Positions 11,098-23,006 of a stretch of 64,000 nt of DNA are shown piece after piece. Position 1 is the first letter of the stretch, and each line of letters begins with the position of its first letter. Location of the stretch: positions 92,991 through 156,990 of the forward strand of contig JAMFTS010000050.1 of assembly GCA_028095005.1 (NCBI GenBank), given 5' to 3'. Below the pieces are notes generated by a model, which was given only the letters and a program-made list of their open reading frames with translations, made no database searches and was not told the origin of the DNA. Source of the stretch: Rhynchospora pubera. Its lineage: Eukaryota > Streptophyta > Magnoliopsida > Poales > Cyperaceae. A program made the position numbers and the translations under genes.

Positions 11098-13031
11098 TGC
11101 ATTACTTACAGAAAGGAACGGACAAAGTAATAATCATCTTATTGGACAATAATCGTAGCAACTGGCCAAATAATGTAGGTATGTTATGCATAGTTTTGAT
11201 AGGTTTTTGTATAATATTCGATGTGACAATTGTGGTCATTAATCAAGTGTCGTTAAAACAGTTGGTTTTTCGAATTTGTTGATTAATGATCAATAATTTT
11301 ATAAATTATAAAAGTTTGTTACATACATAATAACCTAAATTATAAAAATACTAATAATTATACTATTTTTTATAACTAGTAGATACTGAGTGCTGCAATA
11401 ATTGTTTTTATCGAAATGATGCCAATATTTAGAGGTTTAAATTTAGCAATTCTTTGACAGATGATGGTCAAACAAGCTTTAGAATTGCATAAAGTTCATA
11501 CATTTGTTCTTGAAATCCGTCAACTTTCATTGTTTTTTTGATAGCTACCCGCCAACGCCACCCACGACAGTGATGACAATTGTGATGGTCGTTTTTATTT
11601 TATCTAAAGTAATTTACCGAAGGGTGGCATCTAATAGATTAATAGAGTACAAATTTGTTCTGAAAACGTCAGTAGAAAGATTATGCAACTTTGATGGCTA
11701 ACTTCTTCAAAAGATTTAAGGAGTCGCTTTCGTAACTACGTATCCAGAGAGCTAATTCTTCTTTATTGTGGAATTAGAATTCAAATCCAATTTCACTGTC
11801 AAATTGGCATATAATTTCTGCTAGGTGTCAGAGTGCGTAAGGCAAGATTAAAAAAAATTGTAAAAGGTAAAATTGCCAAGAAATTAAATATTGTACTGAG
11901 TTGGATGACAGGATAAAACACTTGAAAACGATAAATTAAAAAAAAAAAAAAAAAGAGATGGGTAATGGTAAATAGACGTGTGTTATGCAATGACCAATGA
12001 TAACGAGGTATAATTTTTTTTTTTAAAGGAAATGTGCTTTGGCATTTGGCAGGCAATGAGAATCAGTGGAGCCGGGAGCGCATATGCAACAGCTGCACAT
12101 ACTACAGCAAGCTAATATCAGAAATACAGGTTCTGACTGAAACAGAATATAGCTGTATCTGGGAGTCTGAGCAAAGCCAACAAAACATAAGCATTGAGAC
12201 TTTGGGCACTGGAGAGAGATGTGGTATGCTTTTTAAAGACGAAGAAAAATAAGCTTACGCAGCTAGCGAATCAATTGAAAGAGGCATCGAAGCTGATGGA
12301 GAAAGTTTTAAATTGCAAACTTCAAATTTCTCACTAGCATGGGGTTTTTTTTTTCTTTTTTTTTTTTTTGGGGGGGGGGGGGGGGACCCTCGCTTCTTTG
12401 AAATGCTCCTAAATTATTATACTGTGTACAATTTCACAAACAAAGTTGTCTACTTGAAATGAAAGTGCAAACGCTAAATAGTTCTTTTCTTGCTACTCCT
12501 AGTAACAAATATAAATTCACTTACAAAAGCAAATCGGACTTCAACTTTATTCCTCTGTTGGGCTCATTAGTCATTATGTACACAGTACATAGCTATCGCC
12601 TTTTTTCCTCATATACTTGAGAGTCGTATTATATTGCTTTGTCTTATATGTCGATAACAATAACTAGAAAAGCTTTCAGCATTACAACTGACTTTTAGTT
12701 TTTCTTCGTATAGCCTATTTGATAATTCATACATCTATTTGCAGAATAAAACAGAGAATTTGCACAACTTTGCACAAACAAAAATTTTGCTCAATTTGCC
12801 TTTGATCTGTAACTTAATAAAAAGAAGCCACAAAATTCACATAAAAGAAGAAAATATAGGCACATATAGAGACGCTATAACCAGATACAACTGGGTTGTG
12901 ATCAGCACACAAGCTGCAACAAGCATATGTTTAAAGCGATCACCAAAATGCTAAAGACGAAAGGCAAAATACAAATCAAAAGGTTATTATCTCATTAGAC
13001 TCCAGTTGAAACAAAATTGGAGAGCACACAC
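11098..13031. other. Intergenic region between the Nudix gene and UGPase 3' end
   Basis: No gene is supported. It is AT-rich with homopolymer tracts, including A16 near 11940 and a T/G tract near 12345-12385. A short open stretch at 12034-12249 has no recognisable domain. The last few hundred bases should contain the UGPase 3' UTR, but I could not fix its poly(A) site. Confidence 0.5.
12345..12385 (+). repeat. T-run followed by a 16-base G run
   Basis: Runs of T (broken by one C) are followed by sixteen consecutive G at 12370-12385. On the plus strand the G run can support intramolecular G-quadruplexes. Runs this pure are length-unstable and prone to assembly error. Confidence 0.8.
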
Positions 13032-16000
13032 TCAAAGATCCTCAGGGCCGTTGATATCCTAAATGTTAACAAAAAATATTCATTAATGCAAGTTTTGCTA
13101 CCCAGAGAAAAAATGGATAAACTAAATTGAAGTTTGGAATTTGTCTACCTTGTTCTCAATAACAGCACCATCTGGGATCTCCAGCTTACCAGCCTTGGCT
13201 GTGATGGTCACCTTGCCCTTTATATAATAAAAATATTAAAGAACTTGTTACCAGTTGTGTGAAAATGCTGAGAAATTGAAACTGAGATTTCAAATTTGTA
13301 AAATAGAAGGATAATATCATAATATATTTACAGTGTACGTCTGCTTAGCACATTCGGCTAGTTAAATTACTGTCAGTCTCACATAAATTATTAAATTACC
13401 TTGAGAATGATGCCAGCACCAAACCAGACATCACCAGAGACCTTCAAGCTGTCAAGCTCAACTATGCTGGGAATAGACTTGAACCGGCTAAGGAAGTTGC
13501 CAACCTGCACAAGAACAAATGAATTATCAGAAAATACTAAAATAGAAATATATTGTAGGTATGACCATATGACCGTATGACTGTATGAGAAGTGTATTAC
13601 ATATTTCTCTACACTAAGGTGTGTTTGGTTGGAGTGGGGATAAGGAATAAGCCCCTTATTCCTTGTTCCGGTGAAAACCAAACAACTAAGGAATAGGGAA
13701 TTTGGGCTTATTCCGGCCCTTATCCATATTCTAACAAAACCAAGGAATTTGGATAAGGAATAAGGAATAAGCTTTTCTCTATTCATATTCCCTATTCCCA
13801 CTCCAACCAATATACAAGACCAATAAATCAGACACCTACCTTCTTGAACTCTGGACCCAACTCAACTGAGGGGTTTGCAGGGTTTGTTCTTGCTGGATTG
13901 CGAATAACAAAGCCATCAACCAAGGTGTACAGATCAGACTGCACAAGAGAAAAATTTTCATATTAATAGCAAATTTGAAGAATTAGTTGTTGTTATAGCA
14001 AATCCTTGCAAACAAAAACAATATAATCAATCATTCTGGGAAACAGAAAATTTGAAGAATTATTGTCTATAGTTAACCTGCACAAGCAGCAAATCTGATG
14101 TAGCTTTTACTGGAAGGAAGCGGGAACGGGGCACATTGCTACCAATAGCATTGTCAAAGAACTAGTTCAATGTAAAAAAAAAGTACATAATTATAAGAAA
14201 ATAGTATAAGCAACAGTATCACTAGGAAAATGACAAGACAAGGTCTAAAACATACCCTAATTGCAGCACCAGCTGCAGTTTCCAATTGAAGGACCTTGAT
14301 ACCCTCAACTTCCTACGAAATTATGTTTCTCACTTAATTAGAACAACATATCTAATAAACCAATTGAAAAACATACCATGCTTCAAATTGGACAAGTACC
14401 TTAGGGTTAGGAATGATCTCCATCTTGAGAGCATCAGCTTCAACAAGCCTCTTAATAGCCTTCAAGTTCACCCACCTGTTATAATCATGTACAGTTAGAA
14501 ATGAAGGTAAATTTGAATTGACAGCTTTAAAAAGGTTCAGGACTGAATTAGAGGGCCATACAAGTTGTTGGTGTTGAAAATCTTAAACTTCTCAATCGAC
14601 TTGAACTCGCTAACCTATTTTCCAAGAGTAGATATCAGTCAGTATTTAGTATATGAAGATAACGCAACTTGATAGTTAATTATTAATATTATAAACTCAC
14701 ATGTTCATCAGGAACTTGTGCAATCTCCAAAAGCTGCAACAGTTTGCACATAAAGAACTTTAGAGAGAACCGCATAATTGTAATTATACCTAATTGTATC
14801 ATGCTAAAGTTGAAATTGGTATGAATATTGCAAACAACAGCAATTTGTACCTGAACTCTTCCTTCATATGAGATTAGTGTTCCACCTTTCACATCAGCCA
14901 AAGTTTTGGGAGTAACCTAAGGAACATATAGATATAATTAATAACTAATTCAATTTTCTTAAACCTTCAAGCCAATATAAAAGCTAAAATTATTTGTACC
15001 TCCATGCAGTACTCATTCTGGTTGTTGATCAGATGATTAAGGATTTCTGCAATATTTAGTAAAGAATACAGTAAATAATTAGCCAAAAGTACTCCATTTT
15101 AATTGAAACTGAATGAATGTATGAATTAAAGCTCTGAAGAAACATACTTAGGTCAACTACTGCTCCCAAGTTATCAGAGTTAGCAACAAAAACATATTCC
15201 TTGCCCTGACAAAAGATCAAACTTATTATGTCAAGCTGCATTACTTTTCCACGTATTTAAGAAAAATCCAGTTGCCAAAGCCGCCATACCTTTGAGAGCA
15301 TAGCATCAAGCTTGCCACTGTTTGTCAGCGCTGGGAACACATCTCCATGGCCAGGAGGGTACCTATACATTGAAGAAAGTGCAGAAGACTGATCAGAACC
15401 TATAATAAGCATGTATAAATTCCTTTTTCCTTGGTTTTGCTAAGAGTGAAAAAAGGTCCAAACCAAGAACTACATAATGAGTTTATATATGTCCAAATGC
15501 CATCATATGTATCTCCCAGTTCCTCTTCATGATGACATTTAGTAGATTAATTTTTATTTTGGTAGGCAGAAAACTACAAAGGAAAGAAATTGAAACTCTG
15601 TTTTCAAGTCAGAAGACTGAAAATACAATTTAAACACGCAGCATCTTGTAAGATGAGTACTTTATGTAAGAAAAATGAATAAATCAAAACACTAACCAGC
15701 CATCCTTTCCAGCAACACCCTTGGATGGCAATGGAGAGAAATCCTCAACAACTATACGAGGATACTGACTCTGCAAAAGGAAAGACAAGCTCTGTTAGGA
15801 CTATTGAAAGGTTCGACATCTCTTATTCTGCAATATAGCGACAGATCCAGAAGATAGACTGCCCAAAAAAAATGACATGACAAACATCTAAGTATATGGA
15901 GTACACACCTGGTTAAATGTATGGATTTCAATGTTTGAGTTTGAGTATTTCTCCACAATCTAACAAAAAGAAACATAAATTAGAAACAGAAGAGCAATAT

Positions 16001-17475
16001 ATCAGTTATAAAGAGTTGCCATAAAATTGAATAGTGGCAGTAACTTTACCTTCTGAGTATCTTCATGAGTATTGAAAGAGTTCATCAGCAGTAGTGGGAC
16101 ATTGCATCCATACTTCTTGTTGAGGGACTGGAAAGAAAGATATTTTATGAAGTTAGTTCCCAGATAATTGTAAGTTATAGATACAATGCCAACTAAAACT
16201 ATAGAAATCACCTCGATTTGAATAACAATCAAATCAAGAAATGTGAAGCCATTACGAACTTCAATCACAGACCTGCACAGATAAGTATGGATTAAAAAAG
16301 TTGGCAAGATTCAGAGTGTATATCTATAATAGTGTTATTTACAATAATGAGAAACTACAACTCTCGATTTGCATGTACTGTTTAAAATGTAGCCATATAG
16401 CTTATAAACTATTAATGATATGACATAGGCTTAATGCTCGAGTTGCTTCAGAGTTATGTATTCCAATTTCCCGGAAATGTAAGTTCTAGTTCAAGCATCC
16501 TAATGTACAGATTAAAAAAAAATAGTCAACTATAAATTCTAAGATCTAAATGCAAATTTCGTCACTTGGACATGCAATCTTTTTGTGCAACTATTCAAAA
16601 GGACTATCGACGTTCCCTGGATAGTAAGTCAGTAATAGAGATTAATGCTTCACTTACTTGGGGCCAGTACATCCCATAGTGGTCCCAAGACCTCCATTGA
16701 GCTTAAGAACCACAAGTTTGTCCAGAAGCTTCTTAGTGGCCTCGAGATCTACACTCCAAAAGAAAAAAAAAATGTAAATAATCAAAAGTGAAGATCAGAT
16801 CCGAGATCCATAGATATGACACTGGAACTGAGATCAAGTATAAGCTACCTCTGATTAAAAAAAATAAAATAAAATTCCAGGAAAGCGATTCAAAGAAAAA
16901 TCCAAGCCAGGGCATTAAATTAAGCTATAAGTAGATTGATTTTATAAAGCACTTTTAAATTTTAAATGTCTATTTCATCAACTAAAAAAACCAAAACAAT
17001 ATCGAAATGAATTCTCAAATCGAACCTTCGGGAGCAGGAGCAAGGGTGTCGTACGGCACAACCACCTCATCAGTGGGAGTCTGGATCTTGCTCCATTCAA
17101 TCTGGTCAGCCTCGCCACTGGAGACAATATATATACTCCAATTAAGGAAATAGAGGAGAAAAAACATAATAATAACAGAAAAAAGTTTAAACTCAGAATC
17201 GACTGATTTACCTCAAGTAGCGACTCACGAGATTGATGAATCCGGTCTTCTCATTCTCGCTGATAAACATTAACGCAAAACACAAGAATAAATTAAGATT
17301 ACATCAGATCTGATCTTCGAGCTAAGGCATAAGAATATATGCCGAGAGGATCTGTAAAAAGAGAGAAGAGGAAATGGCTAGATGAGATGAGACGAACGCA
17401 CCTGATCTGATCGAGAGAAGCGACAGCGGGGCGGAGCTTCTCGAGCTTTGCGTCGGAAGCAACGGCAGCAGCCAT
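13032..17475 (-). CDS. UGP: UTP--glucose-1-phosphate uridylyltransferase (UDP-glucose pyrophosphorylase)
   Basis: The enzyme makes UDP-glucose from UTP and glucose-1-phosphate in the cytosol, feeding sucrose, cellulose and other glycan synthesis. Twenty-one coding exons give 471 aa, the usual length: 17402-17475, 17212-17259, 17026-17117, 16658-16748, 16212-16272, 16050-16127, 15909-15959, 15697-15770, 15290-15362, 15148-15205, 15000-15046, 14851-14916, 14701-14733, 14562-14614, 14400-14475, 14256-14312, 14078-14161, 13840-13938, 13400-13504, 13149-13217 and 13032-13058. All junctions keep frame with GT-AG ends. The nucleotide-binding signature LNGGLGTTMGCTGPKS is at residues 88-103. Family motifs VANSDNLGA and GDVWFGAGIILKG are present, and the C-terminus ends NGPEDL. 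The start is the first ATG, giving MAAAVASDAKLEKLRP. No damage was found. One intron (13505-13839) carries a MITE-like insert. Confidence 0.96.
13617..13815. mobile_element. MITE-like inverted-repeat element in a UGPase intron
   Basis: The ends carry TTGGTTGGAGTGGGGATA and, in reverse complement, TTGGTTGGAGTGGGAATA. The interior is rich in GGAATAAGG words in both orientations. It is about 195 bp and non-coding. Target duplications could not be recognised, so the superfamily is open. It sits in the middle of intron 13505-13839, away from both splice sites. Confidence 0.6.
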
Positions 17476-17960
17476 GGGAGAGTGAGATGGAGAGGCAGAA
17501 GATCAGAGAAGAAAGAGATCGAGAGGCTTCGAACGAGCGAGAGAAGATAAAACGAACGGGATTCGAAAAAGTGAGGTAATGTATTGGCAGGAATCAATGC
17601 ACCGGACATTTTATAAGCTAACACAGTGAGTCACCTTATATATTATTGCATGAACTTCGTTCTCACTTAATGCATGGGCAAATTGGAAGATATTGATGTG
17701 GGTCACACAGTTCTCTTGTCAAAGAAGACGTGTAAAATATGAGTAGGCGTTTTAGATCAATATGAGCAAGACTATACATTTTGCAACACATTAAAAAGAA
17801 AAGGTCGAGTGATGGAATAAAATTGTGAAATAGGCAAGGACTGATTCCTTGTGCAAGACAACAGCAATTTAAAAGCACATTCAGAACCACTGGCTAAAGC
17901 ATGAAGAAAATCAAATAGGTTTATAAATTTAATGTGAGCCAAGTTTAAGAAATTGAGATC
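17476..17960. other. Promoter-side region of UGPase
   Basis: This is the 5' flank of the minus-strand UGPase gene. The first 100 bases are A/G-rich on the plus strand (C/T-rich leader on the minus strand), typical of plant 5' leaders. No TATA box is certain, and nothing else is recognised. Confidence 0.45.
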
Positions 17961-17965
17961 GGCTG

Positions 17966-18124
17966 CCGCGCGACACAGCGTGTCGCGCGGTATGCTGTCC
18001 GTTTGATTAAGATCCAATGGACAAGGGAGCCCCGTGCATGTAACCTAGATTGGTAGGCCCGTAAAAAGTGAACCGTCCGATCAAGATCAGATGGCTCGTA
18101 GTGCGCGACACGCGGTGTAGCGCA
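17966..18124. repeat. Pair of GC-rich hairpins, probable small transposon
   Basis: CCGCGCGACAC (17966-17976) and GTGTCGCGCGG (17980-17990) form a perfect 11-bp stem with a 3-base loop. A related hairpin at 18102-18124 has TGCGCGACAC pairing with GTGTAGCGCA across GCG, with one mismatch. They share the GCGCGACAC core, lie about 130 bp apart in AT-rich DNA, and probably mark the ends of a small MITE-like element. No target duplication was found. Confidence 0.5.
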
Positions 18125-18129
18125 ACAGC

Positions 18130-18981
18130 GAATCCGGATTGAAGTTTAAGGAATAATATACGAAGTGATTTGACTTGCTGAAGGGGAAGGAGAGAGCGAC
18201 GGTAAAAATATTCAATGGATTTGGTCCACGAGTAATTGCTTTACAAATTGCTTTAACCCGTGAATTAAATGCGTCACGGTTATCATCTAATCATATTCCA
18301 GGCGCACTCAAGTTTTCATAAGAAGGACAATCGCCGTTTGTTGTAAACAGAATATACCCTGGATTATACGACTCATGAAGATCTGCATGACACCCGTCAT
18401 AAAGCAGAGATTTTTCGGCTATTTTATTTCAAAAATTCAAAAAAAAAAAATTGAAAATAGTCCTAATATAGGAATTTCAATCTGTCAAATTCTTTTTTGA
18501 GTGAGCAAATTCGTGGATTAAATTACTCGTGTGCGGTCGCCAAAAAGGATAGTTTCGTATCATTTACGAATTCTTTTTAGTTGGATGGATAGTGACAAGT
18601 CTAAATAAAAGCTAGCACAACGGCTACTATTAATGATAATTATTGAATATTTTTGTTGTGTTATCATTTTATTTCTCCTCGATCTCTTTCTCTTTAATTT
18701 TTCACCCATGTGAAAAACCACAATGATCACGTCACTTATTTGTGTAATACAAAAAGCTGAAATTTAATACAACTGAATTCATGACCTCTCATATAATATA
18801 GCTAACCCAAATGAACAATATTCATTTTTTTTTATCCTAAGAATTAAAGAGTTTGTTTTTTTTTTTATTACAATAGTGGTGGACTGGTGGACAAATGACC
18901 AATATAATCATTCCCATTTAGAAACAAGCCCTAAATTTTTAAAAATAAAAAATAACCCTTCTAATCATGTTTATTAGAGAT
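18130..18981. other. Intergenic AT-rich DNA
   Basis: No gene, RNA or structured element is recognised. There are several A and T homopolymers. Confidence 0.4.
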
Positions 18982-18986
18982 ATAAC

Positions 18987-19625
18987 TGTTAGAGTATGGT
19001 TGTATTAGGTAGGAGATATAAAAATTGTATGATTGTTGGAGATTGATAACAATAGAGATGGTAGAGGGTTGGTAGGAGATGCACAATTGGAGATAGTTAG
19101 TAGTAAACTTAGAGTATGCTATAAATACAATGTAATTGTAATCATTTTCATCATAATTCAATGCAAATTCTCTTTTCTCTTCTTCTCGAGTCAAAAGAAC
19201 TCACTCTCCTTCTTTCTTTCTTGAGCCAAAAGAGCTCTTCTTCTTCAATTGAGCCACAAGAGCTCTCAATCTTCTTCTCTTTCAATTGAGCCAAAAGAGC
19301 TCTATTTTCTTTTTTTTTCTTTCTTCAAGGAGTACAAATGCAAGTTGGCGATTCAATTTCGACAAGGGTTGAACCATTCGAAGATGAAAGCTCGATCGTG
19401 TGTCACTACGATGAGCTTGAGGAGGGATGTTAGAGTATGGTTGCATTAGGTAGGAGATATAAAAATTGTATGATTGTTGGAGATTGATAACAATAGAGAT
19501 GGTAGAGGGTTGGTAGGAGATGCACAATTGGAGATGGTTAGTAGTAAATTTAGAGTAGCCTATAAATACAATGTAATTGTAATCATGTTCATCACAATTT
19601 AATACAAATTCTCTTTTCTCTATCA
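18987..19625 (+). mobile_element. Complete TRIM-like miniature LTR retrotransposon, 639 bp
   Basis: Two direct LTRs of about 198 bp (18987 to about 19184, and 19428-19625) start TGTTAGAG. The right one ends CA. A perfect 5-bp target duplication ATAAC flanks the element (18982-18986 and 19626-19630). A purine tract GAGGAGGGA lies directly before the right LTR. The internal 240 bp has no coding capacity and includes three copies of a TTGAGCCAAAAGAGCTCT-like word. A normal primer-binding site is not seen after the left LTR. The LTRs differ at roughly ten positions, so the copy is not very recent. Confidence 0.8.
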
Positions 19626-19630
19626 ATAAC

Positions 19631-22339
19631 GTCATAATTGATTTGAATTAGTTTTTACTTTTTTATGAGAAAAAAAATCATTTATGAAGAAACTATCCTC
19701 CTAGCTCCCTGCCAATTGTATTTCGGGATTTTTCTGTGTCCTTTTTCTGAATTTCAATGTCGTCTTATTAGCGACTTTCCAGGGATTTTAAGATAAAAAA
19801 GAAATGGGTCATGCACTTATGCTGCTCATGCACCTATCTGTAAGCTCCATTATTCTAGTATTAGTTTGACGAATTTTCTTTTAAATTTTTCCTGTACGAG
19901 AGATGCGCGGATCATTAAACCAAAGTTTGTTTGCAAACGGACTAACGTGGTAACGTGGAGTGAGCTATTATTGGAGAAGACGATCGACCGACAAATGTAT
20001 ATACTTCGGTCAAAGCCTTATTTCCAAGTTGCAACCCAGTAAGGCAGTAACCCATAGCTAGCGGTCATCGAGCTGCTAATTTTTCAATTCTATGTGTATA
20101 TATATTTTTTTTTCTAAAAGATTTCTAACTAAGTAATATATATAAATATTTTTATTCATAATATAATAAATACTTCAATTTCAATCCTTCAAATCACTGT
20201 AGAAAGAGCTCAAATCCTATCGGTTGTGTTACTATTCTGTTTGCGATGGATTGAATCTGGCACCTTCGTCTCCACTATCTCTGGCATGCGTCCCCTCCTT
20301 CAGTTTTTATGTTTCCGTCTCTTTGTTGCATACATTCGTGGCTTCGTTCTGTGCTTCTTGGTTTTCTGTGATGCGCTCTTTCTGCCGTATCTAATCTGAT
20401 TCATCTCTTTTCCAGACGGAGGGGTTGCCCTTTTGTACTCTATGGTTATTCTGTGTACGGTTGTCTGTCCTAAGCTTTATGTGTGCTCCAGAAGGGTCTC
20501 AATGACACTATTGCCTTGCGAGGTTTCCATCTTGCTTTCCTCTGTGCTCTTTTTTCCCTTCTCGGATCCTCTCTTTCTGTCTAATAGGTTGAGCTTTTCT
20601 CCTCCGTTTGCTTTTCGTTTCTCTAATTCTTCTTTCCCTTTTTCTGTTTTGCTTTCCACCTATTTTTACTTTCATCTCCAATTTCCTTTTTTCTTTCTTT
20701 CGTTTTACCAGGTTGTATTGTTGGGCGTTCTAAGATTCGAGGCTGTTGTCGGCTGGTTCTGTGCAAAGGTTTGTGATTCCATTCTTCAGTAAGATTTTTA
20801 TTGGATTGTTTATTTATTTATTTTTCTTTTTAAGTTCTTTAGGATTTCTACTTAAAATCGTTGTAATTTCTACTTAGAATCGTGATTTTTCTTTTTTTCC
20901 TCCTAATCCAGTGGTGGTGTAACGGGCTGTGAGGTTGGTAAAGGAGGAGGTTGGGGATGGAGGAATTATGATAGGGATGGGAAATTGGTAAAGGGAGGTG
21001 ATTCCTTTGATTCTTTGTTATTCCTCAGAATTCTGATAGAATTAGGGTCTTTGGTGCATAAATACCCACTAACACAGTCTTGGTATCGGCTCATGCCTCT
21101 CCCCTAATTAGCTTTACATAATAGGAATTGCTCCCCTAATTTTGTTATTATGCTAATATAGTTTTATATGTTATTGTAGGATAAGTTGGAAGTCAAATTG
21201 ACACGAAGAAGCCTTGGATTTGATTCCTAAGCACTGTGCCAGAAAACAACCACATTGATCCTGGTCTCAGCAAGGTTAATCACAAAAATCTTTTTGTTGC
21301 AAGACAATTGGCGTATCAATTTGTAACATTTTACATCTTATTAATCAGTGTTCTTATGCAATTGTAATTGAAAGAAGGAAATTATTGCTCACAGTTTTTG
21401 CAAATGCTAATAATTAATATGAGGTTTCATCTAATAGTACATGGAATTGTTACAGAAAACAAGCATTAGCAGAATTTTTTTTCCATATAGATCATATTCC
21501 AAGAGTTACTTTAAATTCGTGTGAATTTGGAGTCATTTGGGCTCAATATGCATACAGATTATGGGGCAGCTTGATGCTAAGAGGCATTGTTCCACATACC
21601 AGCTATAAATTAATTAAGATTAACCCTCATTAATTTTTGTGCTAATTGTATTTATCTTACAGTTTAGATAATGATAGAATAAAGTTAGGTTGCATGTGAC
21701 AAAATATGATTTGTAATTTGTAAAACATTTTAGATTCCATATACCATCTTTTTCAGCTTATCATGTTATGTTGTTATTAATGTCTTGCAATTTGTAAAAC
21801 ATTTTAGATTTTTGCATATACGAATGGACTTACATTCGAGTTGATTTCTGGAGCTATTTTGAGCCTTCAGCTCTATATGCAAAATACAGTGCCCCTCTGC
21901 TAAAGAGGTTCGCTCTTTCGACCTTTACTCTTTGAGCCTTTAGAACTATGTATAGAATATATAGAGTACGTTATATAAGTTGACTTGCAATTTTTTTTTA
22001 TTGCTATATGGAATTATTACTGTATATGAAAACCTTTAGTCCAAACTCTTGCAACTGAAGCACACACATCTCTTTTCATCCTTTACTATTTTCTTTGTCC
22101 CTACTTTGGATATAAGATTTGATATTTCTATTGAAGGTGTTTCAACGATATATCTTTAAAGTTATCAAGTTTCTCAGTTGATTTTTTTTTTTTGTGATTT
22201 TGAAATCCAATAATAAATGCATGTGCAGCCTATACATATGGTTAGTTTCATACATTTACTTTTATGGTATGTCATTTGACCGGTATATATTGACTAATAC
22301 TGGCATGAAAAATCTTATTTTCTCAATGAAAAGATAATT
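19631..22339. other. Intergenic region left of the viral insertion
   Basis: No gene is supported. 20430-20790 is open but C/T-rich and low in complexity, without a recognisable domain. 20936-21095 has a weak LTR-like look (TGTAACGG start, then TTGGTATCGGCTC resembling a degraded tRNA-Met primer site near 21081), too weak to call. The left border of the viral DNA is not resolved and may lie in 22340-22607. Confidence 0.4.
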
Positions 22340-22607
22340 TTTTTATGGGAAAATTAGTTATTTGCCACCCAAAAACAAGGAAATTGGGATTTTGCCACTC
22401 TACCCACCTTTAAATGCTTTAGGAACCCCAAAAACTGTCCCCAAGGAAAACCAGATGTTTTAATTCAGGATTTTGAATTGAACATTAAATAAAATGGAAT
22501 AATTAAACCAGAAATGCCAGCCTAGAATATTTTGAAATTAAAGGTCATTTAGAAATTAAGAATAAATCTTGAATAAATTAAAATACTTATAAAATTAATT
22601 TCTTTTT

Positions 22608-23006
22608 ATGAGCGACTGGCGTCTCACTGCTGAAAGTTCAGTATACAGAGAAGCCCTACGAGCAACAGAATCATTAGAAGAGCCAGCCCTTGGTTTTGTT
22701 AAACCATCCGAAGCAACACAAAAGGGCACCTCAACAATTATCAAGCAAAACAACACAATCATTCAACTGCTTGTTAAAATCAAGGAAGAACTCGAAGATT
22801 GCAAGGACCAAATAAGAGACCTCAGAAGGATAAAAGCACCTGAAGGGTCTGACACATCCGAGGCCCTAGAACAAATCCAAAATCAACTCAAAAACTTGAG
22901 TCTTGGTCCATCAACAACCTCAAAAAGGCCAACCACAACTGGCAAATTCTTCGTATATCGAGACCCGAAGAAAATATACGAGGAAGAAAAGAAAAAGATA
23001 CAATGA
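22608..23006 (+). CDS. Pararetrovirus ORF2-like small protein, intact frame
   Basis: A 132-codon frame starts ATGAGC and ends in a TGA that overlaps the ATG of ORF3 (ATGA at 23003-23006), the coupling seen in badnaviruses and tungrovirus. Residues about 45-78 form a probable coiled coil with a QNNTIIQLLVKI stretch. The C-terminus is rich in Lys and Glu. Position and size match ORF2, a small virion-associated or nucleic-acid-binding protein in related viruses. The function in this lineage is inferred. There is no visible damage. No ORF1 frame ends at its start codon; the frame that would overlap is closed within 30 bases. Confidence 0.7.
   Translation: MSDWRLTAESSVYREALRATESLEEPALGFVKPSEATQKGTSTIIKQNNTIIQLLVKIKEELEDCKDQIRDLRRIKAPEGSDTSEALEQIQNQLKNLSLGPSTTSKRPTTTGKFFVYRDPKKIYEEEKKKIQ

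Noticed and set aside
12034..12252. 72-codon plus-strand frame
   Set aside because: No recognisable domain, no start or splice support; may be chance.
20433..20792. 119-codon plus-strand frame
   Set aside because: Low-complexity C/T-rich DNA giving Phe, Ser and Leu runs; no domain, no splice context.
20936..21095. LTR-like stretch with a degenerate tRNA-Met primer site
   Set aside because: Primer site has mismatches, no partner LTR, no duplication; too weak to call.
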